From contig PXRT01000013.1 of assembly GCA_003020925.1 (NCBI GenBank), forward strand, positions 284,734 through 348,733: a stretch of DNA of 64,000 nucleotides, in the 5' to 3' direction. Made by a program: the position numbers and the translations under genes. Source of the DNA: Halobacteriales archaeon QS_6_64_34. Its GTDB lineage: Archaea > Halobacteriota > Halobacteria > Halobacteriales > Haloarculaceae. This document shows, one piece after another, positions 55,089 through 63,893 of the stretch. Every line of letters begins with the position of its first letter. Position 1 is the stretch's first letter. The notes beneath the pieces were generated by a model. The model saw only the letters and a list, made by a program, of their open reading frames with translations, did not search any database and had not been told where the DNA came from.

Positions 55089-55613
55089 GTGAGTGACTCC
55101 CAGTCCGAACTCAGCGACCCGGCGGACCTGTTCGCGTACGACCTCGCAGCGGCACTCGACATGGAGACGAAACTGGTCGACGCGCTGGACGAGATGGCGC
55201 GCCGGGTTACGAACGACAACCTCGAGGCCGGCTTCGAAATCCACCGCAACGAGACTGAACGGCAGGTCGAACTGGTAGAGGAGACCTTCGAGCGACTCGG
55301 AGCGGAGCCGACCCGGCGGGACAACCACCTCGTCGACGGGCTCCTGGCCGAGAGAGAGCAGTTCGAGGACCGCGTTCGCGACGAGGAACTCCACAACGGG
55401 CAGTATCTCACCGTGGCACTGACGACGGAGCGTATCGAGATAACCACCTACGAGGGGCTCCTCCGGACGGCCGAGAGCGCGGGCTTTGGCGACGACGTGA
55501 CGGAGCCACTGACGGGCGTACTCGAACAGGAGCGAAAGACCCACCGCAAACTCCAGGGGCTCGCCGACGGGACGGACGGACAGGGGCTGTGGGAGAAACT
55601 GACCGAACTGTAG
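55089..55613 (+). CDS. DUF892 (YciE/YciF) ferritin-like protein
   Basis: The 174-residue four-helix bundle has ALDMETKLVDALDEMARRV, FEIHRNETERQVELVEETF and TERIEITTYEGLLRTAESAG. Its helices have Glu and His residues spaced for a di-iron site, as in the YciE/YciF family of stress proteins. No internal redox partner is seen. GTG 55089 is chosen as start because upstream in-frame ATG positions lie in a cysteine/histidine-rich, non-helical sequence and SDSQSELSDPADLF is the expected N-terminus. Confidence 0.8.
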   Translation: MSDSQSELSDPADLFAYDLAAALDMETKLVDALDEMARRVTNDNLEAGFEIHRNETERQVELVEETFERLGAEPTRRDNHLVDGLLAEREQFEDRVRDEELHNGQYLTVALTTERIEITTYEGLLRTAESAGFGDDVTEPLTGVLEQERKTHRKLQGLADGTDGQGLWEKLTEL

Positions 55614-55764
55614 CCACTGCCTGGGGCGCCGGTCGTCGGTTCTCGGTCGCATTGTACGGTGGCCGCCTCGTGGGTCGCGTTACCCGGCGGCTACTACGTG
55701 TGACGCCCCCACGCGACCGGGCGGTCCGGGAGCAGTTTTTTATCGTCAAGCTCCTGCAGGCAGA

Positions 55765-55848
55765 CTGAGTGACCGGAACCCGTGGCTGTACGCGACGGCG
55801 GTGACGGCCAACGGACTGCGGTTCATACTGGTGGCTGTAAGTTCGTAA
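55765..55848 (+). pseudogene. N-terminal remnant of a membrane protein gene, cut by a 66-bp palindrome
   Basis: A frame starting at CTG 55765 reads LSDRNPWLYATAVTANGLRFI followed by LVAVSS and a stop. The first 22 residues look like the start of a haloarchaeal membrane protein. A TATA box TTTTTTATC (55736-55744) sits at leaderless distance, but the start codon is CTG rather than ATG. The coding similarity ends where the palindrome begins (55828), so the rest of the gene is gone. The bases from 55614 to 55735 hold no gene. Confidence 0.5.
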
Positions 55849-55893
55849 AGATATTCGCCACCGCGAATTCCTTCAGTTTGTTACAGCCACCAG
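55828..55893. repeat. 66-bp extended palindrome (MITE-like)
   Basis: CTGGTGGCTGTAA (55828-55840) pairs perfectly with TTACAGCCACCAG (55881-55893). At the centre ATTCGC and GCGAAT pair around CACC. The 12 bases between outer and inner stems are unmatched. It lies at the 3' end of the minus-strand membrane protein gene and truncates the plus-strand remnant. Confidence 0.75.
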
Positions 55894-55895
55894 CA

Positions 55896-56444
55896 TCAGT
55901 TCTCGCCGGTGTCGCCCCTTCGCGAAGCCACAGACTGCTCCGCTGTGTCGCGGGAGGCGATAGCGGGGTCCCGACCCAACAGTGTCACAAAGACGACGAT
56001 GGCGGCGGTTTCGACCAGCTTGAGAGCGCCCTCGACGGGTTCGGTGTTGAAGTGGTCGAGGATGAGCAACACGGTGTTCTGGCTCCCGTGGCTGTGGCCG
56101 TCGCCGCCCGACCCCGGCGCCGAGAAGCCCTCGACGAGGAAGGCGCCGTGACCGGTGGCGTGCCAGGTGACCCACGCGGCGATAGAGCCCACGAGCAGGA
56201 GCGTCGCGCCGGCGTAGGCCGTCCGAGGGGAGATGACGTCGAAGCTGACGAGATACGGGCCCACAAGCAAGAGCAGTCCGAACGCGACAAAGAGGAACGG
56301 GCGCGGGTCCGGCGGGACGCCGTTGCCGACGGCTGCGAGATAGACGAGGCTTCGCGGGAATCCCCACCAGAGATGATACGCCGCCGTGACGAGGACGAGC
56401 GCGGCGGCCACCGCACGGAAGATACGGGCGGTCCGTCTGTCCAT
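55896..56444 (-). CDS. Haloarchaeal membrane protein, 4-5 helices
   Basis: This 182-residue protein has hydrophobic helices at FRAVAAALVLVTAAYHLWW, FLFVAFGLLLLVGPYLVSF, YAGATLLLVGSIAAWVTWHATGH and a last one at LKLVETAAIVVFVTLLG. A histidine-rich loop (GGDGHSHGSQN) could bind a metal. I do not recognise the family. ATG 56444 leaves the basic MDRRTARIFR at the cytosolic N-terminus. It is divergent from topA. Confidence 0.65.
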   Translation of the reverse strand: MDRRTARIFRAVAAALVLVTAAYHLWWGFPRSLVYLAAVGNGVPPDPRPFLFVAFGLLLLVGPYLVSFDVISPRTAYAGATLLLVGSIAAWVTWHATGHGAFLVEGFSAPGSGGDGHSHGSQNTVLLILDHFNTEPVEGALKLVETAAIVVFVTLLGRDPAIASRDTAEQSVASRRGDTGEN

Positions 56445-56620
56445 ACCGGGAGTTAGGCCAGGGACCCAAGAGCCCATCGAATACCGCCGCCCGGACCTGA
56501 CTCATACACGCGAGACCGGGCGCACGAGCACGCACGCCCACGCTGTCGCTCGATTTCCCGAAAGTCTTTAGAACGCCCCCGAGCGTAGCGACCCCTAATG
56601 AGCATGTCAGGTGGTGTCCG

Positions 56621-59600
56621 ATGGAGCTGATAATCACGGAGAAGGACAACGCCGCCCGCCGCATCGCCGAGATTCTCTCGGAAGGGTCAGCGTCGAGCGA
56701 GCGCAAAAACGGGGTCAACGTCTACCGGTGGGGGACCAAGCGCGTGGTGGGGCTCTCGGGCCACGTCGTCGGCGTCGACTTCCCGCCCGAATACAACGAC
56801 TGGCGCGACGTCGAGCCGGTCGAACTCATCGACGCCGACGTGACAAAGGAGGCCACCCAGGAGAACATCGTCACGACGCTCAAGCAGTTGGCCCGCAAGG
56901 CCGAGAGCGCCGTCATCGCGACCGACTACGACCGCGAGGGCGAACTCATCGGGAAGGAGGCTTACGAACTCATCCGTGAGGTGACCGACGTCCCGGTCTC
57001 GCGGGTCCGGTTCTCCTCGATTACCGAACGCGAGGTCCGGGAGGCCTTCTCGGACCCGGACGACATCGACTTCGACCTCGCGGCGGCGGGTGAAGCGCGC
57101 CAGATTATCGACCTCGTCTGGGGAGCCACACTCACTCGCTTTCTCTCCCTCTCGGCGCGCCAACTGGGCGACGACTTCATCTCCGTGGGTCGGGTCCAGT
57201 CGCCGACGCTGAAGCTCATCGTCGACCGCGAGCGTGAAATCCAGGCCTTCGACCCCGAGGACTACTGGGAGATATTCGCCGACCTCACGAAAGACTCTGC
57301 CGAGGAAACCTCGGCTGACCCCACAGAATCGGGGCCCGATTCTGTGGACGACTCCAAGTTCGAGGCCCAGTACTTCTACGACGACGACGGCAGCGAGGCC
57401 GAACGCGTCTGGGACGAGGCGAGCGCCGACGCGGCCTACGCCGACCTCGCCGGGGCCGATTCGGCGACGGTCACGAGCGTCCGCCGCCGCACCCGCACGG
57501 ACAGCCCGCCGACGCCCTTTAACACGACGGCTTTCATCTCGGCGGCCAGTTCGCTGGGCTACTCCGCCCAGCGGGCGATGTCCATCGCCGAGCAGCTGTA
57601 CACCGCCGGCTACATGACCTACCCGCGCACGGACAACACCGTCTACCCCGAGGACCTCGAGGAAGACGAGCTGCTCGACGCCTTCATCAGCTCGCCGGAC
57701 TTCGGCGAGGACGCCAAAGTACTACTGGAACAGGACGACATCGTCGCCACCGAGGGCGACGAGGAGACCACCGACCACCCGCCCATCCACCCGACCGGGG
57801 AGCTACCACCCAACTCCGAACTCTCGGCGGACGAGTGGGAGGTGTACGAACTCGTCGTCCGCCGGTTCTTTGCGACGGTCGCCGAGGCCGCCACCTGGGA
57901 GCGCCTGCGCGTGGTCGCCGAGGCTGCCGACCGCTCGCTGAAGGCCAACGGTAAGCGACTGGTCGAGCCGGGCTATCACGCCGTCTACCCGTACTCCAGC
58001 GCCAGCGAGACGCACGTCCCCGACGTCAAAGAGGGCGAGCAGTTGGCGATGACCGACGTGCGACAGGCGGCCAAACAGACACAGCCGCCCCGCCGCTACG
58101 GCCAGTCCCGCCTCATCGAGACGATGGAGCAGAAAGGGTTGGGAACGAAATGCCTCACAGAGGATACGAAGGTGCTTGTCAGGGCCGAAAACGGAGATAT
58201 CGAGCGTCGGGGCATCGCTTCAGTCTTCGACGAGGGCCAGGTCGTCCTTGCGGACGGTGACACGGATATCGCCGTCACCGAGGAGACACCGACAGTACTC
58301 TCGCTGGACGAGCGGGACAGAACACTTGCTGAACAGGAATCGACGCTGGTCAGCGAGCGGCCGTTGAACGATGGGGAGGGTGTCCGTACAATCGCTACTC
58401 CGCGCGGGACGATGACGGTAACCGACGACCACCCGTTGTACGTTCGACAGGATGGGGAAATAATGGTCCGTCCGGCAGCGGAAGTCGATACCGGTTCCCG
58501 ACTTGTCGCCGCCCGCAGATCACCGGAAATGATGGTAGAACAGACTGCGGAAACGGTGGTCTCGTGGGCGGCGTTCGCGACGGACTGCGACAAGGATTCG
58601 AAGCTCTACGGTGTCGACTGTGGGAGCGAACTCGCCGTCCGGCGCGAAGCATCCGGTGAGAATCAAACCGAGTTTGCCGACCAGTACGGTTCGTACAGTT
58701 CGGCGATAGGAAAATACGAACGGGGTGAGAAAGCTGTCCCCGTCTGGTTACTCGCCGAACTCGATATCCGTCCGGACCGAATCCACGGACTGAACTACGA
58801 TAGGAGTTTCCGGAACCCGTTCCCGCTGGAGTGGTCGCCGGAACTGGCGCGAGTCATCGGCTGTCTCCTCGGTGACGGCTCGATACACCGTAACGATGAC
58901 GAGAACGTCGTCGACGTGCGGTATCACAATACGGACCCGGTGTTGATAGCGCGGTTCGCCCGTGATATCGAACGACTGTTCGATATCGAACCGGCCGTAA
59001 GCGACCGGTCGGGCCGGGAGTTACACCACAAACGAAAATACCAGGTCGACGTTCCGTCGGCGGTCGGCCGAGCCCTCATATGCATCCTCGAAACCGTGAC
59101 CGAAAACGGAACACCGGTCGTTCCCGAAGCAGTTCGACCGGCGTTCATCGGTGCGCTATTTGACGACGAAGGGCGTATCTCCCGGGAGGGAAAGGCGTTC
59201 ATCTCGAACACGGACCACACGATGCTGACTGGTGTCGCAGCGATGCTCACTGAGATGGGTATCGAGACGAAACTGGCACCCGATCAGCACAAGCTCCACA
59301 TCCGGGGCCGGACGAATCTCGAACGATTCCTCAACGGAGTACCGATTGCGTCGGGCGAAAAGTTCTACCGCGGACTCGATGCCCTCACAACGTACGAGGT
59401 CACCACTCGGAAAGCAGAGCTACTTGCCGCAATACGGGAAGAACCGAAAACAAGTGCTGTGCTAGCGGACACGCTCGGTGTCAGTCGGGGTAGTGTACAC
59501 AAATACGTCCGTGAACTGCGTGCGGAAGGTCACGTCGAGAAGCGAATCGATGGTAGCAACCGCAGTCTCGACGATAACCGGACCATTCGGTACATCGCGA

Positions 59601-60769
59601 CTGATTTCCAGGGATCAGTGTATGCGACACTTCACGGCGAACCGTCGACAGTCACGGTTCAGGATGTGGAAGAGCGCGAGTACGACGGGTACGTATACGA
59701 CCTCACAGTAAGCGAAAGGTCACCAAACTTCACTGTCGAAGGTGGCGCGGTCGTCCACAACTCGACCCGCCACAACTCCATCGAGAAACTGTACGACCGC
59801 GGCTACATCGAGGGGGACCCGCCACGGCCGACGACGCTGGCGATGGCCGTCGTCGAGGCCGCCGAGGAGTTCGCCGACCGCGTCGTCAGCGACGACATGA
59901 CTGCCCAGCTGGAGCGGGACATGACCCGCATCGCCAACGGCGAAGCGACGCTTTCCGAGGTGACCGACGAGTCCCGGGAGATGCTCCAGACGGTGTTCGA
60001 GGAACTCACCGACTCCCGCGAGGAAATCGGCGAACACCTCCAGGAGTCACTGAAGGCCGACAAGACGCTTGGCCCGTGTCCGCAGTGTGGCGAGGCGATG
60101 CTGGTCCGGCGCTCCCGGCAGGGCTCCTACTTCGTCGGCTGTGACGGCTTCCCCGACTGCCGGAACACGCTTCCCCTGCCCTCGACCGGCGAGCCGCTGG
60201 TGCTGGACGAGGAGTGCAAAGAGCACGAGATGCACCACGTGAAGCTGCTGGCCGGCCGCGACACGTTCGTCCATGGCTGTCCCCGCTGTGAGGCCCAGAA
60301 GGCCGACGAGAGCGACGACGAAATGATTGGGCCGTGTCCGGACTGTGGCGAAGAACACGACGGCGAGCTAGCGATAAAACACCTCCGGTCGGGCTCTCGG
60401 CTGGTCGGCTGTACGCGCTACCCCGATTGTGAGTACTCGCTGCCCCTGCCCCGCAACGGCGACATCGAAGTGACCGACGAGTTCTGCGAGGAGCACGGTT
60501 TGCCGGAGCTGGTCGTCGACCCCGACAGCGACGACCCGTGGGAGCTTGGCTGTCCCATCTGTAACTTCGAGGAGTACCGCGCCCGCAACGCGGTCGAGGA
60601 ACTGGAGGACCTGAGCGGCATCGGCGGGGCGACCGCCGAGAAGCTCGAAGCGGCGGGCGTGGACTCGCTGGAGGCGCTGCAGGATGCCGACGCCGACGTC
60701 ATCGCCGCCGAAGTCCAGGGCGTCAGTGCGAGCCAGGTGCGGGACTGGCAGACCGAACTGGAGGCCTAG
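56621..60769 (+). CDS. topA: DNA topoisomerase I (type IA) containing an intein
   Basis: The 1382-residue precursor has a Toprim domain (LIITEKDNAARRIAE, then ATDYDREGE), the type IA core with the active-site tyrosine in AGYMTYPRTD, C-terminal zinc ribbons (CPQC...CDGFPDC, CPDC...CTRYPDC, CPIC) and a final HhH (EDLSGIGGATAEKLEAAGV). Residues 511-1047 are an intein; splicing would leave an 845-residue enzyme. A shine-dalgarno-like AGGTGGTG sits just before ATG 56621. The extein also carries a perfect 27-base DNA palindrome in frame (57321-57347). It relaxes negative supercoils; the extein is complete. Confidence 0.93.
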   Translation: MELIITEKDNAARRIAEILSEGSASSERKNGVNVYRWGTKRVVGLSGHVVGVDFPPEYNDWRDVEPVELIDADVTKEATQENIVTTLKQLARKAESAVIATDYDREGELIGKEAYELIREVTDVPVSRVRFSSITEREVREAFSDPDDIDFDLAAAGEARQIIDLVWGATLTRFLSLSARQLGDDFISVGRVQSPTLKLIVDREREIQAFDPEDYWEIFADLTKDSAEETSADPTESGPDSVDDSKFEAQYFYDDDGSEAERVWDEASADAAYADLAGADSATVTSVRRRTRTDSPPTPFNTTAFISAASSLGYSAQRAMSIAEQLYTAGYMTYPRTDNTVYPEDLEEDELLDAFISSPDFGEDAKVLLEQDDIVATEGDEETTDHPPIHPTGELPPNSELSADEWEVYELVVRRFFATVAEAATWERLRVVAEAADRSLKANGKRLVEPGYHAVYPYSSASETHVPDVKEGEQLAMTDVRQAAKQTQPPRRYGQSRLIETMEQKGLGTKCLTEDTKVLVRAENGDIERRGIASVFDEGQVVLADGDTDIAVTEETPTVLSLDERDRTLAEQESTLVSERPLNDGEGVRTIATPRGTMTVTDDHPLYVRQDGEIMVRPAAEVDTGSRLVAARRSPEMMVEQTAETVVSWAAFATDCDKDSKLYGVDCGSELAVRREASGENQTEFADQYGSYSSAIGKYERGEKAVPVWLLAELDIRPDRIHGLNYDRSFRNPFPLEWSPELARVIGCLLGDGSIHRNDDENVVDVRYHNTDPVLIARFARDIERLFDIEPAVSDRSGRELHHKRKYQVDVPSAVGRALICILETVTENGTPVVPEAVRPAFIGALFDDEGRISREGKAFISNTDHTMLTGVAAMLTEMGIETKLAPDQHKLHIRGRTNLERFLNGVPIASGEKFYRGLDALTTYEVTTRKAELLAAIREEPKTSAVLADTLGVSRGSVHKYVRELRAEGHVEKRIDGSNRSLDDNRTIRYIATDFQGSVYATLHGEPSTVTVQDVEEREYDGYVYDLTVSERSPNFTVEGGAVVHNSTRHNSIEKLYDRGYIEGDPPRPTTLAMAVVEAAEEFADRVVSDDMTAQLERDMTRIANGEATLSEVTDESREMLQTVFEELTDSREEIGEHLQESLKADKTLGPCPQCGEAMLVRRSRQGSYFVGCDGFPDCRNTLPLPSTGEPLVLDEECKEHEMHHVKLLAGRDTFVHGCPRCEAQKADESDDEMIGPCPDCGEEHDGELAIKHLRSGSRLVGCTRYPDCEYSLPLPRNGDIEVTDEFCEEHGLPELVVDPDSDDPWELGCPICNFEEYRARNAVEELEDLSGIGGATAEKLEAAGVDSLEALQDADADVIAAEVQGVSASQVRDWQTELEA
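57321..57347 (+). repeat. Perfect 27-nt palindrome inside topA
   Basis: CCACAGAATCGGG and CCCGATTCTGTGG flank a single G. It encodes TESGPDSVD in a hydrophilic loop (about residues 234-242) between the Toprim/core domains where length varies among homologues. It looks like an in-frame insertion. Confidence 0.7.
58151..59761 (+). other. Intein in TopA with LAGLIDADG endonuclease
   Basis: The 537-residue intein lies between GLGTK and STRHNS, the conserved topoisomerase segment. It begins with Cys (CLTEDTKVLV, block A) and has block B (GTMTVTDDHPLYV). An embedded HTH-like segment (NQTEFADQYGSYSSAIGKYERG) precedes two LAGLIDADG-type motifs (VIGCLLGDGSI and FIGALFDDEGRI). A second HTH is SAVLADTLGVSRGSVHKYVREL. 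Block F is YDLTVSERSPNFTV, and it ends VVHN before Ser. All splicing residues (Cys1, penultimate His, terminal Asn, Ser+1) are present, and both endonuclease acidic residues appear intact. Confidence 0.92.
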
Positions 60770-60969
60770 CGCTTCAGTTTCACTGTCTCGCTGGCGGCCG
60801 AAAGCAGCCGCTCGATACTGTCACGCAGGCCGAGAAACTCCCGCTCGAAGTTCGTCTCCTGTTGGAGCGCCTGTCGCTTGGCGCGTTCCTGCGTGTACCA
60901 GTCGCTCATCGTTCCCTCCGCGATTCGCTTCTCGTAGTCCGCCGGGAGGTCGTAATCGTGTCTAGCCAT
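60766..60969 (-). CDS. Small charged helical protein, 67 aa
   Basis: The protein starts ARHDYDLPADYEKRIAEGTM and is predicted to be helical throughout, with many E, R and K and no membrane segment or motif. I do not recognise it. It is convergent with topA, overlapping by the CTAG-like stop region (60766-60769). ATG 60969 is preferred to the in-frame ATG at 60999. Conserved small proteins of this look are common in Halobacteria. Confidence 0.6.
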   Translation of the reverse strand: MARHDYDLPADYEKRIAEGTMSDWYTQERAKRQALQQETNFEREFLGLRDSIERLLSAASETVKLKR

Positions 60970-61196
60970 TTGCTGTTCCTGTGTTCGGGCCGGTGACATC
61001 CACTCGACGCCCCGAGTTTAGGTCCCGACCGCTTTCTACCTGTTACTTGGACGTGTGTCATCTAAAGTCTTTTTCTCAACTATTTTTGCTGCACGATTCC
61101 GCTGAGAACTGCATTTTCTAGTCATATTTATGTACAATTATACAACAGAAGCAGAGTCGAACGAGAACCCTTGCAAAGCGCCTCGAACGTGGAGTA

Positions 61197-61334
61197 TCAC
61201 CACCGGTATAGCTGCAGATGCGATGTCGAACTCGGCCCATCGTCGTCGATACCGCCCTCGTGGACCTGTTCGACGGTCGTTAGTTGGTGCATACGCTGAT
61301 ACTGGAGCGCGAGCCAGTAAGCGGTGGCGCTCAC
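61197..61334 (-). CDS. Possible small ORF or gene remnant, 45 aa
   Basis: A minus-strand frame with GTG start reads [20 protein letters not shown] and then [14 protein letters not shown]. The composition looks protein-like and third positions are GC-biased, but it matches no family I know. It lies in the 465-base gap 61000-61464, whose first part (61060-61150) is AT-rich with poly-T tracts and contains nothing else recognisable. Confidence 0.25.
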   Translation of the reverse strand: MSATAYWLALQYQRMHQLTTVEQVHEGGIDDDGPSSTSHLQLYRW

Positions 61335-61464
61335 TCCGCGAACTTCCCGTCGGCGCGAGAACGAGGGGCTGCTTGGCCTGCTCGGTGAGCGGGGCCAGCG
61401 GGCACCGACGATTACTCTCACCTATCCGAAGCCGTTATGCCGACGGACGAACGTCCATTTGCGT

Positions 61465-62184
61465 ATGAGCGACTGGGCGGACTGGGACCACATCATCAAA
61501 ATCGACCCCGACAAGACACTGCACGCCGACGAGACGTTCGAGGACGTGGCGGCGACCGGCACCGACGCCATCGAGGTCGGCGGGACGACCGGGATGACCG
61601 AGGAGAAGATGGAACGTGTCGTCGACGCCTGTGGCAAACACGACATACCCATCTATATCGAGCCGTCGAACCCCGCGTCCGTCGTCCACAGCGACCGCCA
61701 CGACGGCTACCTGATTCCGGTCGTGATGAACGCCGGCGACGTCACCTGGATTACCGGCGCCCACAAGGAGTGGATTCGCATGGACGACGACATCGACTGG
61801 TCCCGGACCTTCACCGAGGCCTACATCGTCATGAACCCCGACGCCTCCGTCGCCACCTACACGCAGGCGAACTGTGACCTCGAAGCGGACGAAGTCGCGG
61901 CCTACGCCGGGGCCGCCGAACACCTGCTCGGCCAGGAGATAATCTACGTCGAGTACTCGGGCATGCTGGGCGAGACGGAGAAAGTCGCCGCTGCGGCCGA
62001 CATCTTAGACGCGGCCACCCTCTTCTATGGCGGCGGTATCCACGACTACGACTCCGCCCGGACGATGGCCGAACACGCGGACACCATCGTCGTCGGCGAC
62101 CTGGTCCACGACGAGGGCGTCGAGGCGGTCCGTGAGACCGTCGAGGGCGCACAGGATGCGAAGGCGGCGACGGCGGCCGAGTAG
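61465..62184 (+). CDS. Geranylgeranylglyceryl phosphate synthase
   Basis: The 239-residue TIM barrel forms the first ether bond of archaeal membrane lipids by joining sn-glycerol-1-phosphate and geranylgeranyl diphosphate. Family landmarks are IIKIDPDK at the N-terminus, [58 protein letters not shown] and [13 protein letters not shown] 61465 matches the conserved start of the family, and the long upstream in-frame extension is arginine-rich noise. Confidence 0.93.
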   Translation: MSDWADWDHIIKIDPDKTLHADETFEDVAATGTDAIEVGGTTGMTEEKMERVVDACGKHDIPIYIEPSNPASVVHSDRHDGYLIPVVMNAGDVTWITGAHKEWIRMDDDIDWSRTFTEAYIVMNPDASVATYTQANCDLEADEVAAYAGAAEHLLGQEIIYVEYSGMLGETEKVAAAADILDAATLFYGGGIHDYDSARTMAEHADTIVVGDLVHDEGVEAVRETVEGAQDAKAATAAE

Positions 62185-62201
62185 CCGAGCTACCGCCGCA
62201 T

Positions 62202-62291
62202 ATGCAGGCCTCGGCAACGGCCGAATCGCTCGTTGTCGTCGCCGCTATCGTCGGTCTGAGTGCGTTCGCAAAGCACGCTATCGGCTGGTAA
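62202..62291 (+). CDS. Single-helix membrane microprotein, 29 aa
   Basis: Seventeen bases after the GGGP synthase stop, ATG 62202 opens [20 protein letters not shown] and ends FAKHAIGW. About 18 hydrophobic residues make one transmembrane helix with a basic/aromatic end. It is too short for routine gene calls, but the composition and proximity to a lipid synthesis gene favour a real peptide. It may be co-transcribed with the GGGP synthase. Confidence 0.5.
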   Translation: MQASATAESLVVVAAIVGLSAFAKHAIGW

Positions 62292-62478
62292 CTGTTCCCA
62301 GGCGGCTGCCCACCCGCGTTTCGCGGGCGATAGCGCCGCTTGCGGACCACTCCGGTCGGCGTCTCGCCGTACCTCTAGGGCTCGCTGGCTTCGCCGTAAC
62401 GGTATCGAGGTCGCTCCTATCGTCGCGACCTCGCATAGAAAGACTGTGCTTAAGTCCAGGGCCTCAGAACCCAGTTGC
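62292..62478. other. Noncoding region with two palindromes before aspS
   Basis: CCCGCG-TTT-CGCGGG (about 62309-62323) and CCGC-TT-GCGG (about 62336-62345) form small hairpins in a stretch with no reading frame of interest. GCTTAAGTCC (about 62448-62457) is the likely aspS TATA element. Confidence 0.5.
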
Positions 62479-63783
62479 ATGGACGACCGCACGTACACCG
62501 CAGCCGCCGAGCCGGGCGACACCGTCACCGTCGCCGGCTGGGTCCACGAGATTCGCGACCTCGGTGGTATCGCCTTCCTCATCCTCCGGGACACCACCGG
62601 GAAGATTCAGGTCAAGTTCGAGAAAGACGAGATGGACGACGACCTCGTCGAGACGGGACTTGGCGTCCAGCGCGAGTCCGTTATCTCGGTGACGGGCGAG
62701 GTCGAGGCGGAGCCACGCGCCCCGACGGGCGTCGAGGTCACGCCCGAGTCAGTCGACGTGATTTCGGCGGCCGACCCCGAGCTGCCGCTGGACCCTTCCG
62801 GCAAGGTCGACGCCGAACTCCCGACCCGGCTGGACAACCGGACGCTGGACCTCCGCAAGGACGAGGTCAAGGCCATCTTCGAGATTCGCGCCGAAGTGCT
62901 GCGCTCGGTCCGTGAGGCGTTCCGCGAGCTGAACTGCACCGAAATCAACACGCCCAAAATCGTCGCCACGGGGACCGAGGGCGGTACCGAGCTGTTCCCC
63001 ATCACCTACTTCGGTCAGGAAGCGTTCATGAACCAGAGCCCGCAGCTATTCAAGCAGTTGATGGTCGGCTCCGGGCTCGAGCGGGTCTTCGAAATCGGCC
63101 CCATCTTCCGCGCCGAGGAGCACAACACGCCCCGCCATCTGAACGAGGCGACCAGCATCGACTTCGAGTCGGCCTTTTACGACCACACCGAGGCGATGGA
63201 CGCTTGCGAGCACGTCGTCAAAGCGGCCTACGAGGGCGTCGCACGGAACTGCGGGGACGAACTCGAAGCGCTCGGGCTGGAAGAGCAATTCGAGGCGCCC
63301 GAAGGCGAGTTCCCGCGACTCACCTACCAGGAGGCCATCGACAAAATCAACGCCACCGGCGAACTCGACGAGCCGCTGGTTTGGGGCGACGACCTCTCGA
63401 CGGAGGCCGAACACGTCCTCGGGTCGGAAGTCGGCGAGCACTACTTCATCACCGACTGGCCCAGCGAAATCAAGCCGTTCTACATCAAAGACTACGACGA
63501 CGACGAGGAGATATCGACGGGCTTCGACATGATGCACCCGTCGATGGAGCTGGTCTCGGGCGGCCAGCGTGAGCACCGCTTCGACCACCTCGTCGCCGGC
63601 TTCGAACAGCAGGGCCTAGACCCCGAGGCCTTCGAGTACTACACCAAGATGTTCAAGTACGGCATGCCGCCCCACGCCGGCTGGGGACTCGGTGGCGAGC
63701 GCCTGGTCATGACGATGCTCGGCCTGGAGAACATCCGGGAGGCTGTGTTGTTCCCGCGCGACCGACAACGGTTGTCGCCATAG
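62479..63783 (+). CDS. aspS: Aspartyl-tRNA synthetase (archaeal type)
   Basis: The 434-residue class IIb synthetase has an N-terminal OB-fold ([23 protein letters not shown]), motif 1 ([15 protein letters not shown]), motif 2 ([17 protein letters not shown]) and motif 3 ([16 protein letters not shown]). Archaeal AspRS in genomes with GatCAB is usually non-discriminating, charging tRNA-Asn with Asp for GatB-dependent amidation; gatB lies 9 kb away. ATG 62479 starts the conserved OB-fold region. After its stop 110 bases contain no gene before the repeat at 63894. Confidence 0.95.
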   Translation: MDDRTYTAAAEPGDTVTVAGWVHEIRDLGGIAFLILRDTTGKIQVKFEKDEMDDDLVETGLGVQRESVISVTGEVEAEPRAPTGVEVTPESVDVISAADPELPLDPSGKVDAELPTRLDNRTLDLRKDEVKAIFEIRAEVLRSVREAFRELNCTEINTPKIVATGTEGGTELFPITYFGQEAFMNQSPQLFKQLMVGSGLERVFEIGPIFRAEEHNTPRHLNEATSIDFESAFYDHTEAMDACEHVVKAAYEGVARNCGDELEALGLEEQFEAPEGEFPRLTYQEAIDKINATGELDEPLVWGDDLSTEAEHVLGSEVGEHYFITDWPSEIKPFYIKDYDDDEEISTGFDMMHPSMELVSGGQREHRFDHLVAGFEQQGLDPEAFEYYTKMFKYGMPPHAGWGLGGERLVMTMLGLENIREAVLFPRDRQRLSP

Positions 63784-63893
63784 GCGACACTGTTGGTAGT
63801 CAAGCGGGTGCTCGTCAGAAGCGAGGCGAGCGTCGCAGGACCGCCGACGGCCCGCTCCGTAGCGTGCGAGTTCCACGACGATAGCGGCGGGTG

